From Paraburkholderia rhynchosiae (GTDB lineage: Bacteria; Pseudomonadota; Gammaproteobacteria; Burkholderiales; Burkholderiaceae), in NCBI RefSeq assembly GCF_002879865.1, contig NZ_PNXY01000001.1:248001-312000 (forward strand): a stretch of 64,000 nucleotides of DNA, given 5' to 3'. Below are positions 56,228 to 64,000 of the stretch, piece by piece. Within the stretch, counting starts at the first letter, position 1. Each line of letters opens with the position of its first letter. Position numbers and translations under genes: made by a program. Under the pieces are notes generated by a model. The model was given only the letters and a program-made list of their open reading frames with translations, did not search any database and was not told the origin of the DNA.

Positions 56228-57442
56228 ATGCCGGGGATTTCCTCGCTTCACGCCGCGATGCCCGAGTCCGCTGTTCCAGGCTGCCTGCCACCAGGGCTGC
56301 TTGATCGGGTCCGTCACTATCGGTTGGAGCGCGTGCGTCGCCAGCTCAGAAAGAGTCGCGTACCGGCAATCGTCATGTACGACCCTGTGAATATCCGGTA
56401 CGCGACAGACACGTCCAACATGCAAATCTGGACGGGCCGCAATCCCACGCGTTACATTCTCGTGTTTGCTGATGGACCAGTGATCGGATTCGAATTTCAC
56501 AACTGCGAGCATGTCTGGAACGACGTGCCGGTCGATGCGGAAATCCGCAGCGCGGTGTGCTGGAACTATTTCAATGCTGGACCCGAAGCCGCAGAGAAGG
56601 CAAAGCAGTGGGCGCGCGAAATTGCAGATCTGCTGCGTCAACACGCTCCATCGGAACGGCGGATCGCAGTCGATCGACTTGATCCAGTAGGTTTGCATGC
56701 GCTCGGCGAGGAAGGTATCAGCGTTGTGGATGGTCAGGCTCGGACCATCAAGTCCGACGACGAACTCGTGGTGATGAAAGCGGCGATCGACGTTTGCGAA
56801 CAAGGCATCCAGCGAATGCACGAAGCTTTGCGGCCAGGCATGAGTGAACAGGAACTGTGGGCGCATCTGCACTTCGAAAACATCAAACTCGGCGGCGAGT
56901 GGATCGAGACTCGGCTGCTGGCGTCGGGCAGCCGTACGAATCCGTGGATGCAGGAGTGCGGCCCGAGGTTAATGCAGAAAGGCGAACTGATTGCGTTCGA
57001 CACAGATCTGGTTGGCCCCTTTGGATACTGTGCGGACATCTCGCGAACCTGGACGGTCGGCCACGTCCGACCGACCGATGATCAGCGGCGGCTTTACGCG
57101 GCAGCCTACGAGCAGTTGCATACCAACATGGCACTCATCAAGCCCGGCATGACGTTCAATAAATTCGCCGAACGAAGCTGGGCAATGCCGGACACGTTCT
57201 TCAAAAACCGGTACAGCTGCCTCGCACACGGCATCGGCATGGTCGACGAGTATCCGTCCATCTCGTACTTCCAGGACCGGGGCTATGACGGCATGTTCGA
57301 AGCCGGAATGACTCTCTGTATCGAAAGTTATATCGGCGATGAAAGCGGGAAGGAAGGAGTGAAGCTCGAGCAGCAGGTGCTACTCACCGACCATGGCTGC
57401 ACGCCGCTATCGACGTTCCAGTTTGAGACCGACTGGCTTTGA
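56228..57442 (+). CDS. dddP: DddP-like DMSP lyase (M24 metallopeptidase fold)
   Basis: 404 residues; ACAGGAGAACA precedes the ATG. The fold is that of creatinase/Xaa-Pro dipeptidase, but VMYDPVNIRYATDTSNMQIW and GGEWIETRLLASGSRTNPW are the blocks I know from Roseobacter DddP. Metal ligands are D258, D260, D270, H334, E366 and E381; their spacing equals that of DddP as I remember it (295, 297, 307, 371, 406, 421) apart from a three-residue gap. The DddP catalytic D377 and substrate-binding Y366 correspond to D340 and Y329. DddP splits dimethylsulfoniopropionate into DMS and acrylate. Whether this protein uses DMSP or another onium compound is not known. Confidence 0.8.
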   Translation: MPGISSLHAAMPESAVPGCLPPGLLDRVRHYRLERVRRQLRKSRVPAIVMYDPVNIRYATDTSNMQIWTGRNPTRYILVFADGPVIGFEFHNCEHVWNDVPVDAEIRSAVCWNYFNAGPEAAEKAKQWAREIADLLRQHAPSERRIAVDRLDPVGLHALGEEGISVVDGQARTIKSDDELVVMKAAIDVCEQGIQRMHEALRPGMSEQELWAHLHFENIKLGGEWIETRLLASGSRTNPWMQECGPRLMQKGELIAFDTDLVGPFGYCADISRTWTVGHVRPTDDQRRLYAAAYEQLHTNMALIKPGMTFNKFAERSWAMPDTFFKNRYSCLAHGIGMVDEYPSISYFQDRGYDGMFEAGMTLCIESYIGDESGKEGVKLEQQVLLTDHGCTPLSTFQFETDWL

Positions 57443-57945
57443 CCGTTGGAATGTGCAGGCACACGGCAATGGCCGCCTGCGCCTATTTGATGTACGCCCG
57501 CACGCGATCCATCACGTTCGCAGGTACGTCTACCTCATGAACCTTGATATGGCTGCCAGGACGCGCACGCCGGACTCCGCAAGCCGCCCCTTTGCAAAGC
57601 CGTCCAGATCATCTTCAAAGCGCGCTGGACCGTACTCACGCGCCACAGGCGCACGTGGTCTACGTATGGTCACAGCGGGGTGACGCGCAGCAGCCCCAAA
57701 AACACCCGGGCATTTCCCTCCGCTTACTCTGTTTTAGACGCCTCCCGGCGCCATGAGCCCATCAGCACGTTGACTGCCTTTACCATTAGCTGTCCTTATT
57801 TTTGACTTCGCATGATTTTGGGCTGGAGCGCCTACCCTCTCGCCTGCTGCAATGCCTGGCCGCTGGGCTGTGCCGTCCGTCGCCGGTTCGCTGAACAGTT
57901 GATCAGTTCGAGTTGGCTCCGCTTCGTTGAGACAGCATGTTAATC

Positions 57946-57959
57946 TGAACAGACGTTCA
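57946..57959. promoter_or_regulatory. TetR/BetI-type operator, copy 1 (TGAAC-N4-GTTCA)
   Basis: Perfect inverted repeat TGAAC AGAC GTTCA followed by ACTCATTC. The same element in inverse orientation, with ACTCATTC on its other side, is at 58097-58110. A looser pair, TGAAC...GTTC, is at 57892-57909. Spacing and half-site resemble BetI-type operators. Confidence 0.65.
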
Positions 57960-58096
57960 ACTCATTCGGCGTTTTCCCTACCATCACGAAGCCTGAAACG
58001 CCTTACAAATAATTTTTTATCGCAACGGCGCCAAGGGATTTCCCTCGTTCCGCGCATGAATTGCTTTTTTTAGGAGTTGCGCTCTCATTGAATGAG

Positions 58097-58110
58097 TGAA
58101 CAGGTGTTCA
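58097..58110. promoter_or_regulatory. TetR/BetI-type operator, copy 2 (TGAAC-N4-GTTCA)
   Basis: Perfect inverted repeat TGAAC AGGT GTTCA preceded by GAATGAG, the mirror of the flank of copy 1. It lies 142 bases before the regulator start at 58252, so the regulator probably controls itself. Confidence 0.65.
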
Positions 58111-58251
58111 GCACCCTTCGTCTGCGTTGTCGAGCCGCGTAAACGTTTGTTCAATCTCACCGCTCCGAGTAACATGGTCCGCAGAACAGATCGGTTGGCT
58201 CTTTCAAGCCACGCTCCGGAACGCTCGTGGACAGAAATTCAGGATCTTTAA

Positions 58252-58908
58252 ATGCAAATCGCGTCTGAGGTCGCAGCAGCCAACTCCCGGAAGGAAGCCG
58301 GAGGGCAATATGAGGGAATGCGAGCGAGACTGCTCGACGCCACGCTGGCGGTGGTCGGGGATGTCGGGCTGGAAAACCTCACGATTCGCAAGGTCAGCGA
58401 CTATGCGGGCGTGTCGGTCGGCCTCGTGCACCACCACTTCGAAAATAAAAGCAATCTCGTGTACAAGACGTTCATGTATCTCATCCGACGCATGCGCGAA
58501 CAGTTGACGAGCGGCCGCCGGGGCATCGCCGATCCTGTCGAGCGCATGAAATTCACGGCCGACATGTGCTTTAACCATGAAGTCATGAGTCCGGGCGCCG
58601 CGAACGTGTGGCCGCATATGTGGAGTTCGTCCGCGCACGAAGCGGAAGTGCAGAGGTTGTGCGCTGCATTTTCGCGCCGGCTGCGGTCCAACTTCCTGTT
58701 CGATCTGAAGCAGGCCGGGTGTGATCCGGCTATGGCCCGGATACACGCAATCCAGGCCATGGCGCTTGTGCACGGTTTATGGATCGAGCACAAAGTCGCT
58801 GCCAGCATCTCGATGGATGAAGTCATTGGAATTTTTCATGGCATGATCGACAACGCAACTCATTGGGTCTGGAAGTCGAACATGAGGCGATCGGCTTCGG
58901 CGCATTAG
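58252..58908 (+). CDS. TetR family regulator, BetI-like
   Basis: 218 residues. ARLLDATLAVVGDVGLENLT then IRKVSDYAGVSVGLVHHHFENKS is the helix-turn-helix, and the C-terminal domain (NVWPHMWSSSAHEAEVQRL, ALVHGLWIEHKVA) resembles BetI, the choline-responsive repressor. No betaine aldehyde or choline dehydrogenase genes are in the window; the neighbouring Rieske and dddP-like genes are the likely functional context. It probably binds the two operators upstream of it. Confidence 0.85.
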   Translation: MQIASEVAAANSRKEAGGQYEGMRARLLDATLAVVGDVGLENLTIRKVSDYAGVSVGLVHHHFENKSNLVYKTFMYLIRRMREQLTSGRRGIADPVERMKFTADMCFNHEVMSPGAANVWPHMWSSSAHEAEVQRLCAAFSRRLRSNFLFDLKQAGCDPAMARIHAIQAMALVHGLWIEHKVAASISMDEVIGIFHGMIDNATHWVWKSNMRRSASAH

Positions 58909-59085
58909 TGAGCGCCGTTTTGTCGAGCGTGGCACCCTCCCCGCTCTGCGCGCAGTTCTGCGTTGATAATGAGGCGTTCGCCACCGTCGTCGCTCTCATT
59001 GCGCGTGCGCTTGATGCCGGATCTCCAAGGGAAGCCAAACCGACCGCTTGTCGCGCGACCAACGCTGCGCACGTTAGAGAAACCG

Positions 59086-59730
59086 ATGAAAAAAGGAAAG
59101 ACGAAACTTACGCGCCATGATGCTGAGCGCCTTTTCGAGGGGCTGCCTGCCGGGAAGGTGAGCGCATCAAGCCGGCCCGAGAACCCATTCGAAGCAGGGG
59201 TGTTCGACGTGGTCAAGCGCGTCGACGACGAAACCAGACTCTGGAAAGACAACCTCATTTCCCTTCCGATGGCGATCGAGCTGCCTGCTGGCTACGAGTC
59301 GGTATCTCGCATGCGCGAGTCGATGGCCAGGGCATGGCGCCTGAAGTGGGTGAGAGAAGAGAAAAGAGAGATTGTCACGGAGTTTCCTGAAGGATGGACA
59401 GCCGTTCGGCCGGAAAGCGGACCCATAGAGTTGCGAGATCCCTCCGGCGTGGTCCGCGCCTTATACGGCTGGGCCGAGGATGCTGAACTCAGGATCCTGC
59501 CGCGCTATCTGATTGAGTCACAGGCGAACAGCTCGAGCGGACTGGGCAGCTTGCTTGTCCGTGATCGCGCGAACGGTCAGATTCTGGAGAGATCGTCCAC
59601 CTGGTCCGCCCAAACGGGTACCAACCATCCAGATTGGAGCAAGCTGTCGGCATGGCTCAATTCGCACTATCCGCAACATCGCGACCCGCTTCGGTACTGG
59701 GAGGATTGCGAGGACAACATCGGAAAGTGA
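59086..59730 (+). CDS. Hypothetical protein
   Basis: 214 residues from the ATG at 59086; the frame is open from 58963. Basic N-terminus (MKKGKTKLTRHDAERLFEGL), a charged central part and YLIESQANSSSGLGSLLVRD near the end; no membrane segment or signal peptide. Tryptophan-rich C-terminus (DWSKLSAWLNSHYPQHRDP). I do not recognise the family. Confidence 0.6.
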   Translation: MKKGKTKLTRHDAERLFEGLPAGKVSASSRPENPFEAGVFDVVKRVDDETRLWKDNLISLPMAIELPAGYESVSRMRESMARAWRLKWVREEKREIVTEFPEGWTAVRPESGPIELRDPSGVVRALYGWAEDAELRILPRYLIESQANSSSGLGSLLVRDRANGQILERSSTWSAQTGTNHPDWSKLSAWLNSHYPQHRDPLRYWEDCEDNIGK

Positions 59731-60472
59731 GTTGTTTTTTGGGGCTGTTGCCGCGTCTAAGGCAGCGGGTTTAACGGACGTGAAAATTGGCTAAGGAAAG
59801 CACTATGCATGAAGGCTATAAACCGATGTGCAGTTTGCGAGCCCTTACGCCAGCCTGCATTTGCGTCGAAGCCCACGCTCTCGCGTTTCCGGCGAACGAC
59901 GAACGGCGCGCTCGACTTCGATGAACAAAGCGCCGGCATCCGATGTTCGGGGAGGAGATCGAAATCTCCGGCGTTTTGGGGAACCGTTCACTGATCCCGG
60001 CCAATCCTCATTCCGCGTCGCATAAAGAAGTGTGTCCCACTCACTTGGTTCTCGCTCTATTGACTTGCCTTTAACTGCTTGATCACGTCCCAAGCATTTG
60101 CGCAAAAGGTCGGGTTTTTTATGCACTCAGCGGGGAAGTCCCCGCCGTCTTTTGGCGCCGTTCATCGCGTGCCTCGCGTAGTTTCACTGACGAAATCAGC
60201 GTGAGACGACAGCATTCTTTTTTATCAGTAGAATGCTGCAATCGCAAAGGCGAATTTCGCTAAGATGGTGGTGCCATTAGCCCGCGTGCTGCCGCGAGGT
60301 CACGCAGATGAGTCGAGTGCATAACTTGTCTTGCCGATCCAGCTCGATAGGAAGTGGGACGCCGCCAGCAAAGAACGGGTTGCCGCGGCGACAACGGAAA
60401 TACCGATAGCGACACTTCGTCAGCAGGACCCAGGAAGCCAGCGACGCTAAACTGGCCGACCTGCTGCCCTGG
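59731..60472. other. Intergenic region upstream of the phcB-like gene
   Basis: 742 bases. Several overlapping short frames on both strands (59757-60126) have no family I can name. The region 60180-60240 is AT-rich and holds an inverted repeat. Between 60407 and 60473 the phcB frame is open and coding-like but has no start codon. Confidence 0.5.
60210..60238. repeat. Perfect 8-bp inverted repeat, CAGCATTC ... GAATGCTG
   Basis: Arms separated by 13 AT-rich bases, about 235 bases before the phcB-like start. It could be an operator for a LysR-type activator such as PhcA, or a hairpin in the leader. Not a terminator: no T tract follows. Confidence 0.6.
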
Positions 60473-61933
60473 GTGTCGCACAGATTTCAAACCAACCTGC
60501 CGTGGTACTTACCTAGCCGCAATACTGTGTATTCCAAAACGCAAATCGATCCGGTAGTGAGCTTCCGCAACTCGCAGGGCGAGCAGGTGCGAGGCACGAT
60601 CATCAATCTCCAGCGAAATTCCCTGGTGATGGAGGTCTATAACCCCTACTCGATTGTCCAGGTCAGTGAGGTGCTGAGCGACCTGTCGGTCAAGATGGGC
60701 GTGGAACACGCCTATTCGGGCAAGGCGGTCGTAATCAGTATGGTCAATACCGGTCTGACAGCCATTGTCTCGGTGACGCTGATCGCCGAGTGGCTGGAAC
60801 TGAGTGGCGGCGGGCTCGAAGCGCGCGCGGTGGGGGAAGAAGCCCGCCGCTTCGTGCAGGACTGGGCCGGGCGTTTCCAGATCCGCCGTGACTACCAGAT
60901 CGCGGTCAACCAGATCCGGGCTTTTCTCTCAGACATGTCGCGCTGGGTCGAGCAGGCAGATTTGGCCGACACCATGCCGAAGGAAGGCAAAAGCCTGCGC
61001 GAGGACTTCTTCCTTGAGCTGGCATCGCCTCTGATGGAAAAGACCAAGCTCTACTTCGACGAGTTCGAAGGCGAAGCGCGGTTGGTCGATGAAGAACTGG
61101 CGCCGGCACACCGTGCCTTTGCGCAGGCCGCGCTACATCCACTGCTGCTGCGCTCGCCGTTCGTGTTCCGCACCTTCACGAAGCCGCTGGGCTATGCCGG
61201 CGACTATCAGATGGTCAACCAGATGCTCGACGATCCTCGCCAGGGCCCGAGCACGTATTTCCAGATCGTCAACGCGGCCTTCCTGCAGACGGCCGTCGCA
61301 CGCGCGCACCGCAATCGCGTCGATCTGCTGGTGGACTACCTGACCCGGCTCGCCAATGAAGCGCGCGCCGCCAAGCGGCCGTTCCGGGTGCTGAACGTGG
61401 GTTGCGGCCCCGCTCAGGAGATCCAGCGTTTCATTCACGAATACGACGAACCGGAGTGGCTGACATTCGAACTGCTCGACTTCAGCCAGGAGACACTGGA
61501 CTGGACGCGCGAGCGCCTCGCGTCCATCGCGCAGCAAATGGCGAAGCGCATGACCATTAGCTATACGCATGATTCGGTCCACCACCTGCTCAAGCGCCGG
61601 ATAGATGCGCACGCATCGGACGTGCGCGAGTTCGACGCGGTCTATTGCGCTGGCCTGTTCGACTATCTGTCAGATAAGGTCTGTGCCCGGCTGAACCAGC
61701 ATTTCGCCAGCCGTACCAGACCGGGCGGCCGCCTGCTGGTAACCAATGTCCACGCCGACAACCCGGAGCGCTTCAGCATGGAGCACGTGCTGGAGTGGTA
61801 CCTGATCTATCGCAACGAGGCACAGATGGCCGAAATCATGCCGGAGAACTGCGGCGAGCCCCGTCTGTACACGGACTCGACCGGGGTTAATGTGTTTGCC
61901 GAGGTGATGATCGGCCAGCAACAAGTCGCCTGA
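60473..61933 (+). CDS. phcB: PhcB-like SAM-dependent methyltransferase (3-hydroxy fatty acid methyl ester synthase)
   Basis: 486 residues from a GTG at 60473; the true start may lie slightly upstream or be damaged, since the upstream codons (TQEASDAKLADLLPW) look coding. The N-terminal 60 residues resemble a PilZ-like domain (VRGTIINLQRNSLVMEVYNP). The C-terminal half is a class I methyltransferase: RVLNVGCGPAQEIQRFIHEY, then FELLDFSQETLDWT, VYCAGLFDYLSD and RPGGRLLVTNVH. In Ralstonia, PhcB makes the quorum signal 3-OH-PAME or 3-OH-MAME by methylating the fatty acid. A phcS-like kinase gene follows after one base, the same order as in Ralstonia phcBSRQ. Confidence 0.85.
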   Translation: MSHRFQTNLPWYLPSRNTVYSKTQIDPVVSFRNSQGEQVRGTIINLQRNSLVMEVYNPYSIVQVSEVLSDLSVKMGVEHAYSGKAVVISMVNTGLTAIVSVTLIAEWLELSGGGLEARAVGEEARRFVQDWAGRFQIRRDYQIAVNQIRAFLSDMSRWVEQADLADTMPKEGKSLREDFFLELASPLMEKTKLYFDEFEGEARLVDEELAPAHRAFAQAALHPLLLRSPFVFRTFTKPLGYAGDYQMVNQMLDDPRQGPSTYFQIVNAAFLQTAVARAHRNRVDLLVDYLTRLANEARAAKRPFRVLNVGCGPAQEIQRFIHEYDEPEWLTFELLDFSQETLDWTRERLASIAQQMAKRMTISYTHDSVHHLLKRRIDAHASDVREFDAVYCAGLFDYLSDKVCARLNQHFASRTRPGGRLLVTNVHADNPERFSMEHVLEWYLIYRNEAQMAEIMPENCGEPRLYTDSTGVNVFAEVMIGQQQVA

Positions 61934-61934
61934 G

Positions 61935-63272
61935 ATGACAACATCCCTGGCTGGACTACAGTCGAACTATCGTGAAGAGTTGCGCGACTACCGGTTGCTG
62001 TGCAGCAAGGCCGGCGGCCTGACCGTGATCGTGCTGGTGCTGATGGGCGTGGCACTGGACTATGTCGTGTATCCCGCCGAGCAGGCGCGCTTTGCCATCG
62101 TTCGGCTGCTGACGAGCGCAATTATCGGCCTGGCATTGCTCTCGTTTTACACGGAAACCGGCAAACGCCACGTGCAGGTCATCACCTTCGTCTGGCTGCT
62201 GTTGCCGCAGGCAATGATCTCCTGGATGATTTATGCCACGCAGGGCGAGCAGTCGCTGTTCTATGCCGGGCTGATGCTGACAATTTTTGCGGTCGGCATC
62301 CTGTTCCCGGCCGGCTATTGGCAGACGCTGGCATTCGGCCTGGCCACGGTGGGGTTCTACTACATCGCCTGCGTGGTCCATCCGGGCGGCATACAGAACT
62401 CAAGCAAGTTTCTGTTCCAGCTGATCCTGATCTTCTTCTGCGCGTTGGCCAGCTCCATTTACACGTACTTCAACGAGAAGGGCCGTTTCCAGCTGTTCCG
62501 GTTAAAGGATGAGGTGGCGCACAAAAACGACCAGCTCGCCCGTACCAATGAAAGCCTGGCGCAGATCAAGGGCCAGTTGCTGCAGCAGGAGAAGATGGCG
62601 GCAATCGGTACGTTGTCCGCGGGGCTGCTTCACGAGGTCAACAACCCGGTGAACTTTTGCCTGATGGCCATCGAAATAGCCATGGAGGAACCGCAGGCCA
62701 AAGACAGCCCGTCGCTGATGGAGTGCCTGATGGATGTCAAGCAAGGCATGCAACGCATCCAGCATATCGTGTCGGACCTGAAGACCTTCGCCTACCGCAA
62801 GCCCGGCGCGGCGGCAGACGACGTGCCGTTCCTGTTCGAGAAGGCCCTCGACTCGTCGATACGGCTGAGCGCACATGAGCTGCGCGGCGTGAGCGTCACG
62901 CGCGAGCTGCCCGGCGACACCCTTGTGCTGGGCGACGAAGCCGCCATCATCGGCGTGCTCATCAACCTGTTCTCGAATGCCGCTCTGGCCATGCACAAGG
63001 CCGGCACCGTATCGCCGCGGGTCCATGTCACGGCGCAATGGCACGACGACCGGTTGCACGTGAATGTGCGCGACAACGGCCCGGGGATCGCCGCGGAGAA
63101 TCTGGCGCGAGTGTTCGAACCGTTCTTCACTACCCGCGAAGTCGGCCAGGGCTTGGGCCTTGGCCTCTCGATCAGCTATGCGGTGGTGGAGCGGCACGGC
63201 GGCACACTGTTCGCGGAAAGCCAGTTGGGCGAGTGGACCGCGTTCAACTTCGATCTGCCGCGTGCGGAGTGA
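61935..63272 (+). CDS. phcS: PhcS-like sensor histidine kinase
   Basis: 445 residues. About six membrane segments fill residues 25-180, with short loops and no large periplasmic domain, fitting a receptor for a hydrophobic signal. KMAAIGTLSAGLLHEVNNPV carries the phospho-histidine, NLFSNAALAM the N box, DNGPGIAAEN G1 and GLGLGLSISYAVVERHGG G2. In Ralstonia, PhcS senses 3-OH-PAME and acts through PhcR. Start one base after the phcB-like stop. Confidence 0.88.
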   Translation: MTTSLAGLQSNYREELRDYRLLCSKAGGLTVIVLVLMGVALDYVVYPAEQARFAIVRLLTSAIIGLALLSFYTETGKRHVQVITFVWLLLPQAMISWMIYATQGEQSLFYAGLMLTIFAVGILFPAGYWQTLAFGLATVGFYYIACVVHPGGIQNSSKFLFQLILIFFCALASSIYTYFNEKGRFQLFRLKDEVAHKNDQLARTNESLAQIKGQLLQQEKMAAIGTLSAGLLHEVNNPVNFCLMAIEIAMEEPQAKDSPSLMECLMDVKQGMQRIQHIVSDLKTFAYRKPGAAADDVPFLFEKALDSSIRLSAHELRGVSVTRELPGDTLVLGDEAAIIGVLINLFSNAALAMHKAGTVSPRVHVTAQWHDDRLHVNVRDNGPGIAAENLARVFEPFFTTREVGQGLGLGLSISYAVVERHGGTLFAESQLGEWTAFNFDLPRAE

Positions 63273-63279
63273 CGTCGAG

Positions 63280-63681
63280 ATGAGAGATACGCAGCAAGCG
63301 CGGCAGACGATCCTCTATGTCGACGATGAGGAGTTGGCCCGCAAATACTTTGCGCGCGCGGCCGGCAGTGACTATGAGGTGCTGCTCGCCAGCGGCGCGG
63401 ACGAGGCCATGTCGATTCTGCGCCGCGACGCACGGGTGGCGGTCCTCGTGACCGACTTCCGCATGCCGGGCCGGCACGGCGACGACCTGCTGCGGCAGGT
63501 TGCTCAGGAGTATCCGCATCTCGTGCGAATCCTGGTGACAGCCTACACGGATAACAACGCGCTGCTGGGAGCGGCCAATTTTGGCGAGGTGTTCCGAATC
63601 CTGGAGAAACCGCTAGGCGTGGGCACGGTCCGCGAGGTGCTGGCATCAGCGACGACAGCCGCGGTATCGCGCCCGAGGTGA
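63280..63681 (+). CDS. phcR: Truncated PhcR-like response regulator (receiver domain only)
   Basis: 133 residues from the ATG at 63280, seven bases after the kinase. ILYVDDEELARKYF holds the acidic pocket, VLVTDFRMPGRHGDD the phospho-aspartate, ILVTAYTD the Thr and RILEKPLG the Lys, so the receiver is complete. Ralstonia PhcR is a receiver fused to a histidine-kinase domain; here the frame stops just after the receiver and remnants of the kinase follow in another frame. Confidence 0.8.
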   Translation: MRDTQQARQTILYVDDEELARKYFARAAGSDYEVLLASGADEAMSILRRDARVAVLVTDFRMPGRHGDDLLRQVAQEYPHLVRILVTAYTDNNALLGAANFGEVFRILEKPLGVGTVREVLASATTAAVSRPR

Positions 63682-63866
63682 TGCACCGCTTGCTGGTGGA
63701 GCCAGCTATCGCGAACGCCGGCGTAAGCGGCTTCGGCATGATTTTCTGCTACCGCGTCATGCAGTCCTTCGGGGGTATCCGGATCGCATCCCCGTGCGGC
63801 GCCGGCACGACGGTGACGCTGGAATTTCCAAATTTGAAGGGTCGAATGCACAGGAGTTACCAATGA
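63651..63866 (+). pseudogene. Out-of-frame remnant of PhcR histidine-kinase ATPase domain
   Basis: Read in the +1-shifted frame from about 63651: DDSRGIAPEVMHRLL is a G1-box, SGFGMIFCYRVMQSFGG a G2-like box and GAGTTVTLEFP the final strand of a HATPase domain. It joins the receiver frame with loss of the dimerisation region and the first half of the ATPase domain. Its stop overlaps the start of the next gene as ATGA, the spacing expected of the ancestral phcR end. Short starts (GTG 63678, ATG 63681) would give a fragment of about 62 residues without a catalytic core. Confidence 0.7.
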
Positions 63867-64000
63867 GCAACACGATTGCCAACCAGACACCGCCCCCGGC
63901 GATTCTGTTCGTTGATGACGAAGCCACCGCGGTCAAATACTTCGAGCGCGCCATCGGCGCGATCGCGCCGGTGGTGACGGGCGCCTCCGTGGAGGACGGC
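63863..64000 (+). CDS. phcQ: PhcQ-like response regulator, N-terminal part (runs off window)
   Basis: 46 codons to the window edge. AILFVDDEATAVKYFERAIG is the start of a receiver domain with the acidic pair DDE. Position right after phcR matches Ralstonia phcQ. It overlaps the ATPase remnant's stop by four bases. Confidence 0.7.
   Translation, partial: MSNTIANQTPPPAILFVDDEATAVKYFERAIGAIAPVVTGASVEDG

Larger units (their letters stand above)
57443..58251. other. Long intergenic region with TetR-type operators
   Basis: 809 bases. The left 450 contain no coding-like frame I can recognise. A half-site resembling the LysR box (TCGCATGATTTT) is at about 57820. From 57892 to 58110 there are several TGAAC/GTTCA inverted repeats (separate entries). 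The sequence around 57990-58080 is AT-rich and probably contains the promoter of the TetR gene. Confidence 0.5.

Noticed and set aside
59757..60126. Overlapping short frames on both strands, considered as an IS remnant
   Set aside because: No transposase motif or inverted ends could be identified; several frames compete and none has a ribosome site.

Overview
The window (about 62-65% GC by eye) reads as chromosomal DNA of a beta-proteobacterium of the Burkholderiaceae, most likely Paraburkholderia. The grounds are the pyrC'-pyrB-pyrR-yqgF-algH run, groESL under a CIRCE element, thiD next to rubredoxin, and a phcBSR(Q)-type quorum-sensing locus, all typical of Burkholderia, Ralstonia and relatives. 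There are no tRNA or rRNA genes, and I saw no CRISPR array.

Bases 1-34,132 form a large surface-polysaccharide (O-antigen or exopolysaccharide) locus. On the plus strand (1-10,660) an operon encodes five glycosyltransferases, one carrying seven tandem copies of a Trp-rich repeat, then a histidine phosphatase, an unknown protein and two methyltransferases. On the minus strand, read from 34,132 down to 10,690, come a GDP-D-rhamnose type reductase, rfbBACD for dTDP-L-rhamnose, manC, a Wzm/Wzt-type ABC exporter, a CapK-like adenylate-forming enzyme, a polysaccharide-deacetylase-like protein, wecB and two glycosyltransferases. The minus strand ends with a tight seven-gene operon (18,918-10,690) that looks like a Gtr-type lipid-linked sugar transfer module with its own sugar-modifying enzymes.

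Bases 34,300-48,140 are housekeeping: apaH, plsC, a catalytically dead dihydroorotase beside pyrB, pyrR, yqgF, algH, a FimL/ChpA-like protein, rubredoxin, thiD, a sulfotransferase plus APS kinase pair, and groEL/groES.

Bases 48,182-52,243 look like a mobile unit. It is bounded by 27-bp inverted ends (26 matches), each end carrying extra copies of a 19-bp repeat. Its cargo is a SAM methyltransferase, a CxxC flavoprotein of the thioredoxin-reductase/dithiol-oxidase type and a TetR regulator, with a decayed IS5-type transposase tail. No intact transposase is present.

Bases 52,364-58,908 hold a probable onium-compound catabolic regulon: a GbcAB-like Rieske monooxygenase and reductase, a LysR regulator, an M24-fold protein with every DddP (DMSP lyase) active-site residue I can recall, and a BetI-like TetR regulator. 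The Rieske operon and the dddP-like gene each have a T-N11-A LysR box sharing the same half-site.

Bases 60,473-64,000 encode a PhcBSRQ-like 3-hydroxy fatty acid methyl ester quorum-sensing system. Its phcR-like gene is broken: an intact receiver domain is followed, out of frame, by the last part of a histidine-kinase ATPase domain. The phcQ-like gene runs off the right edge.
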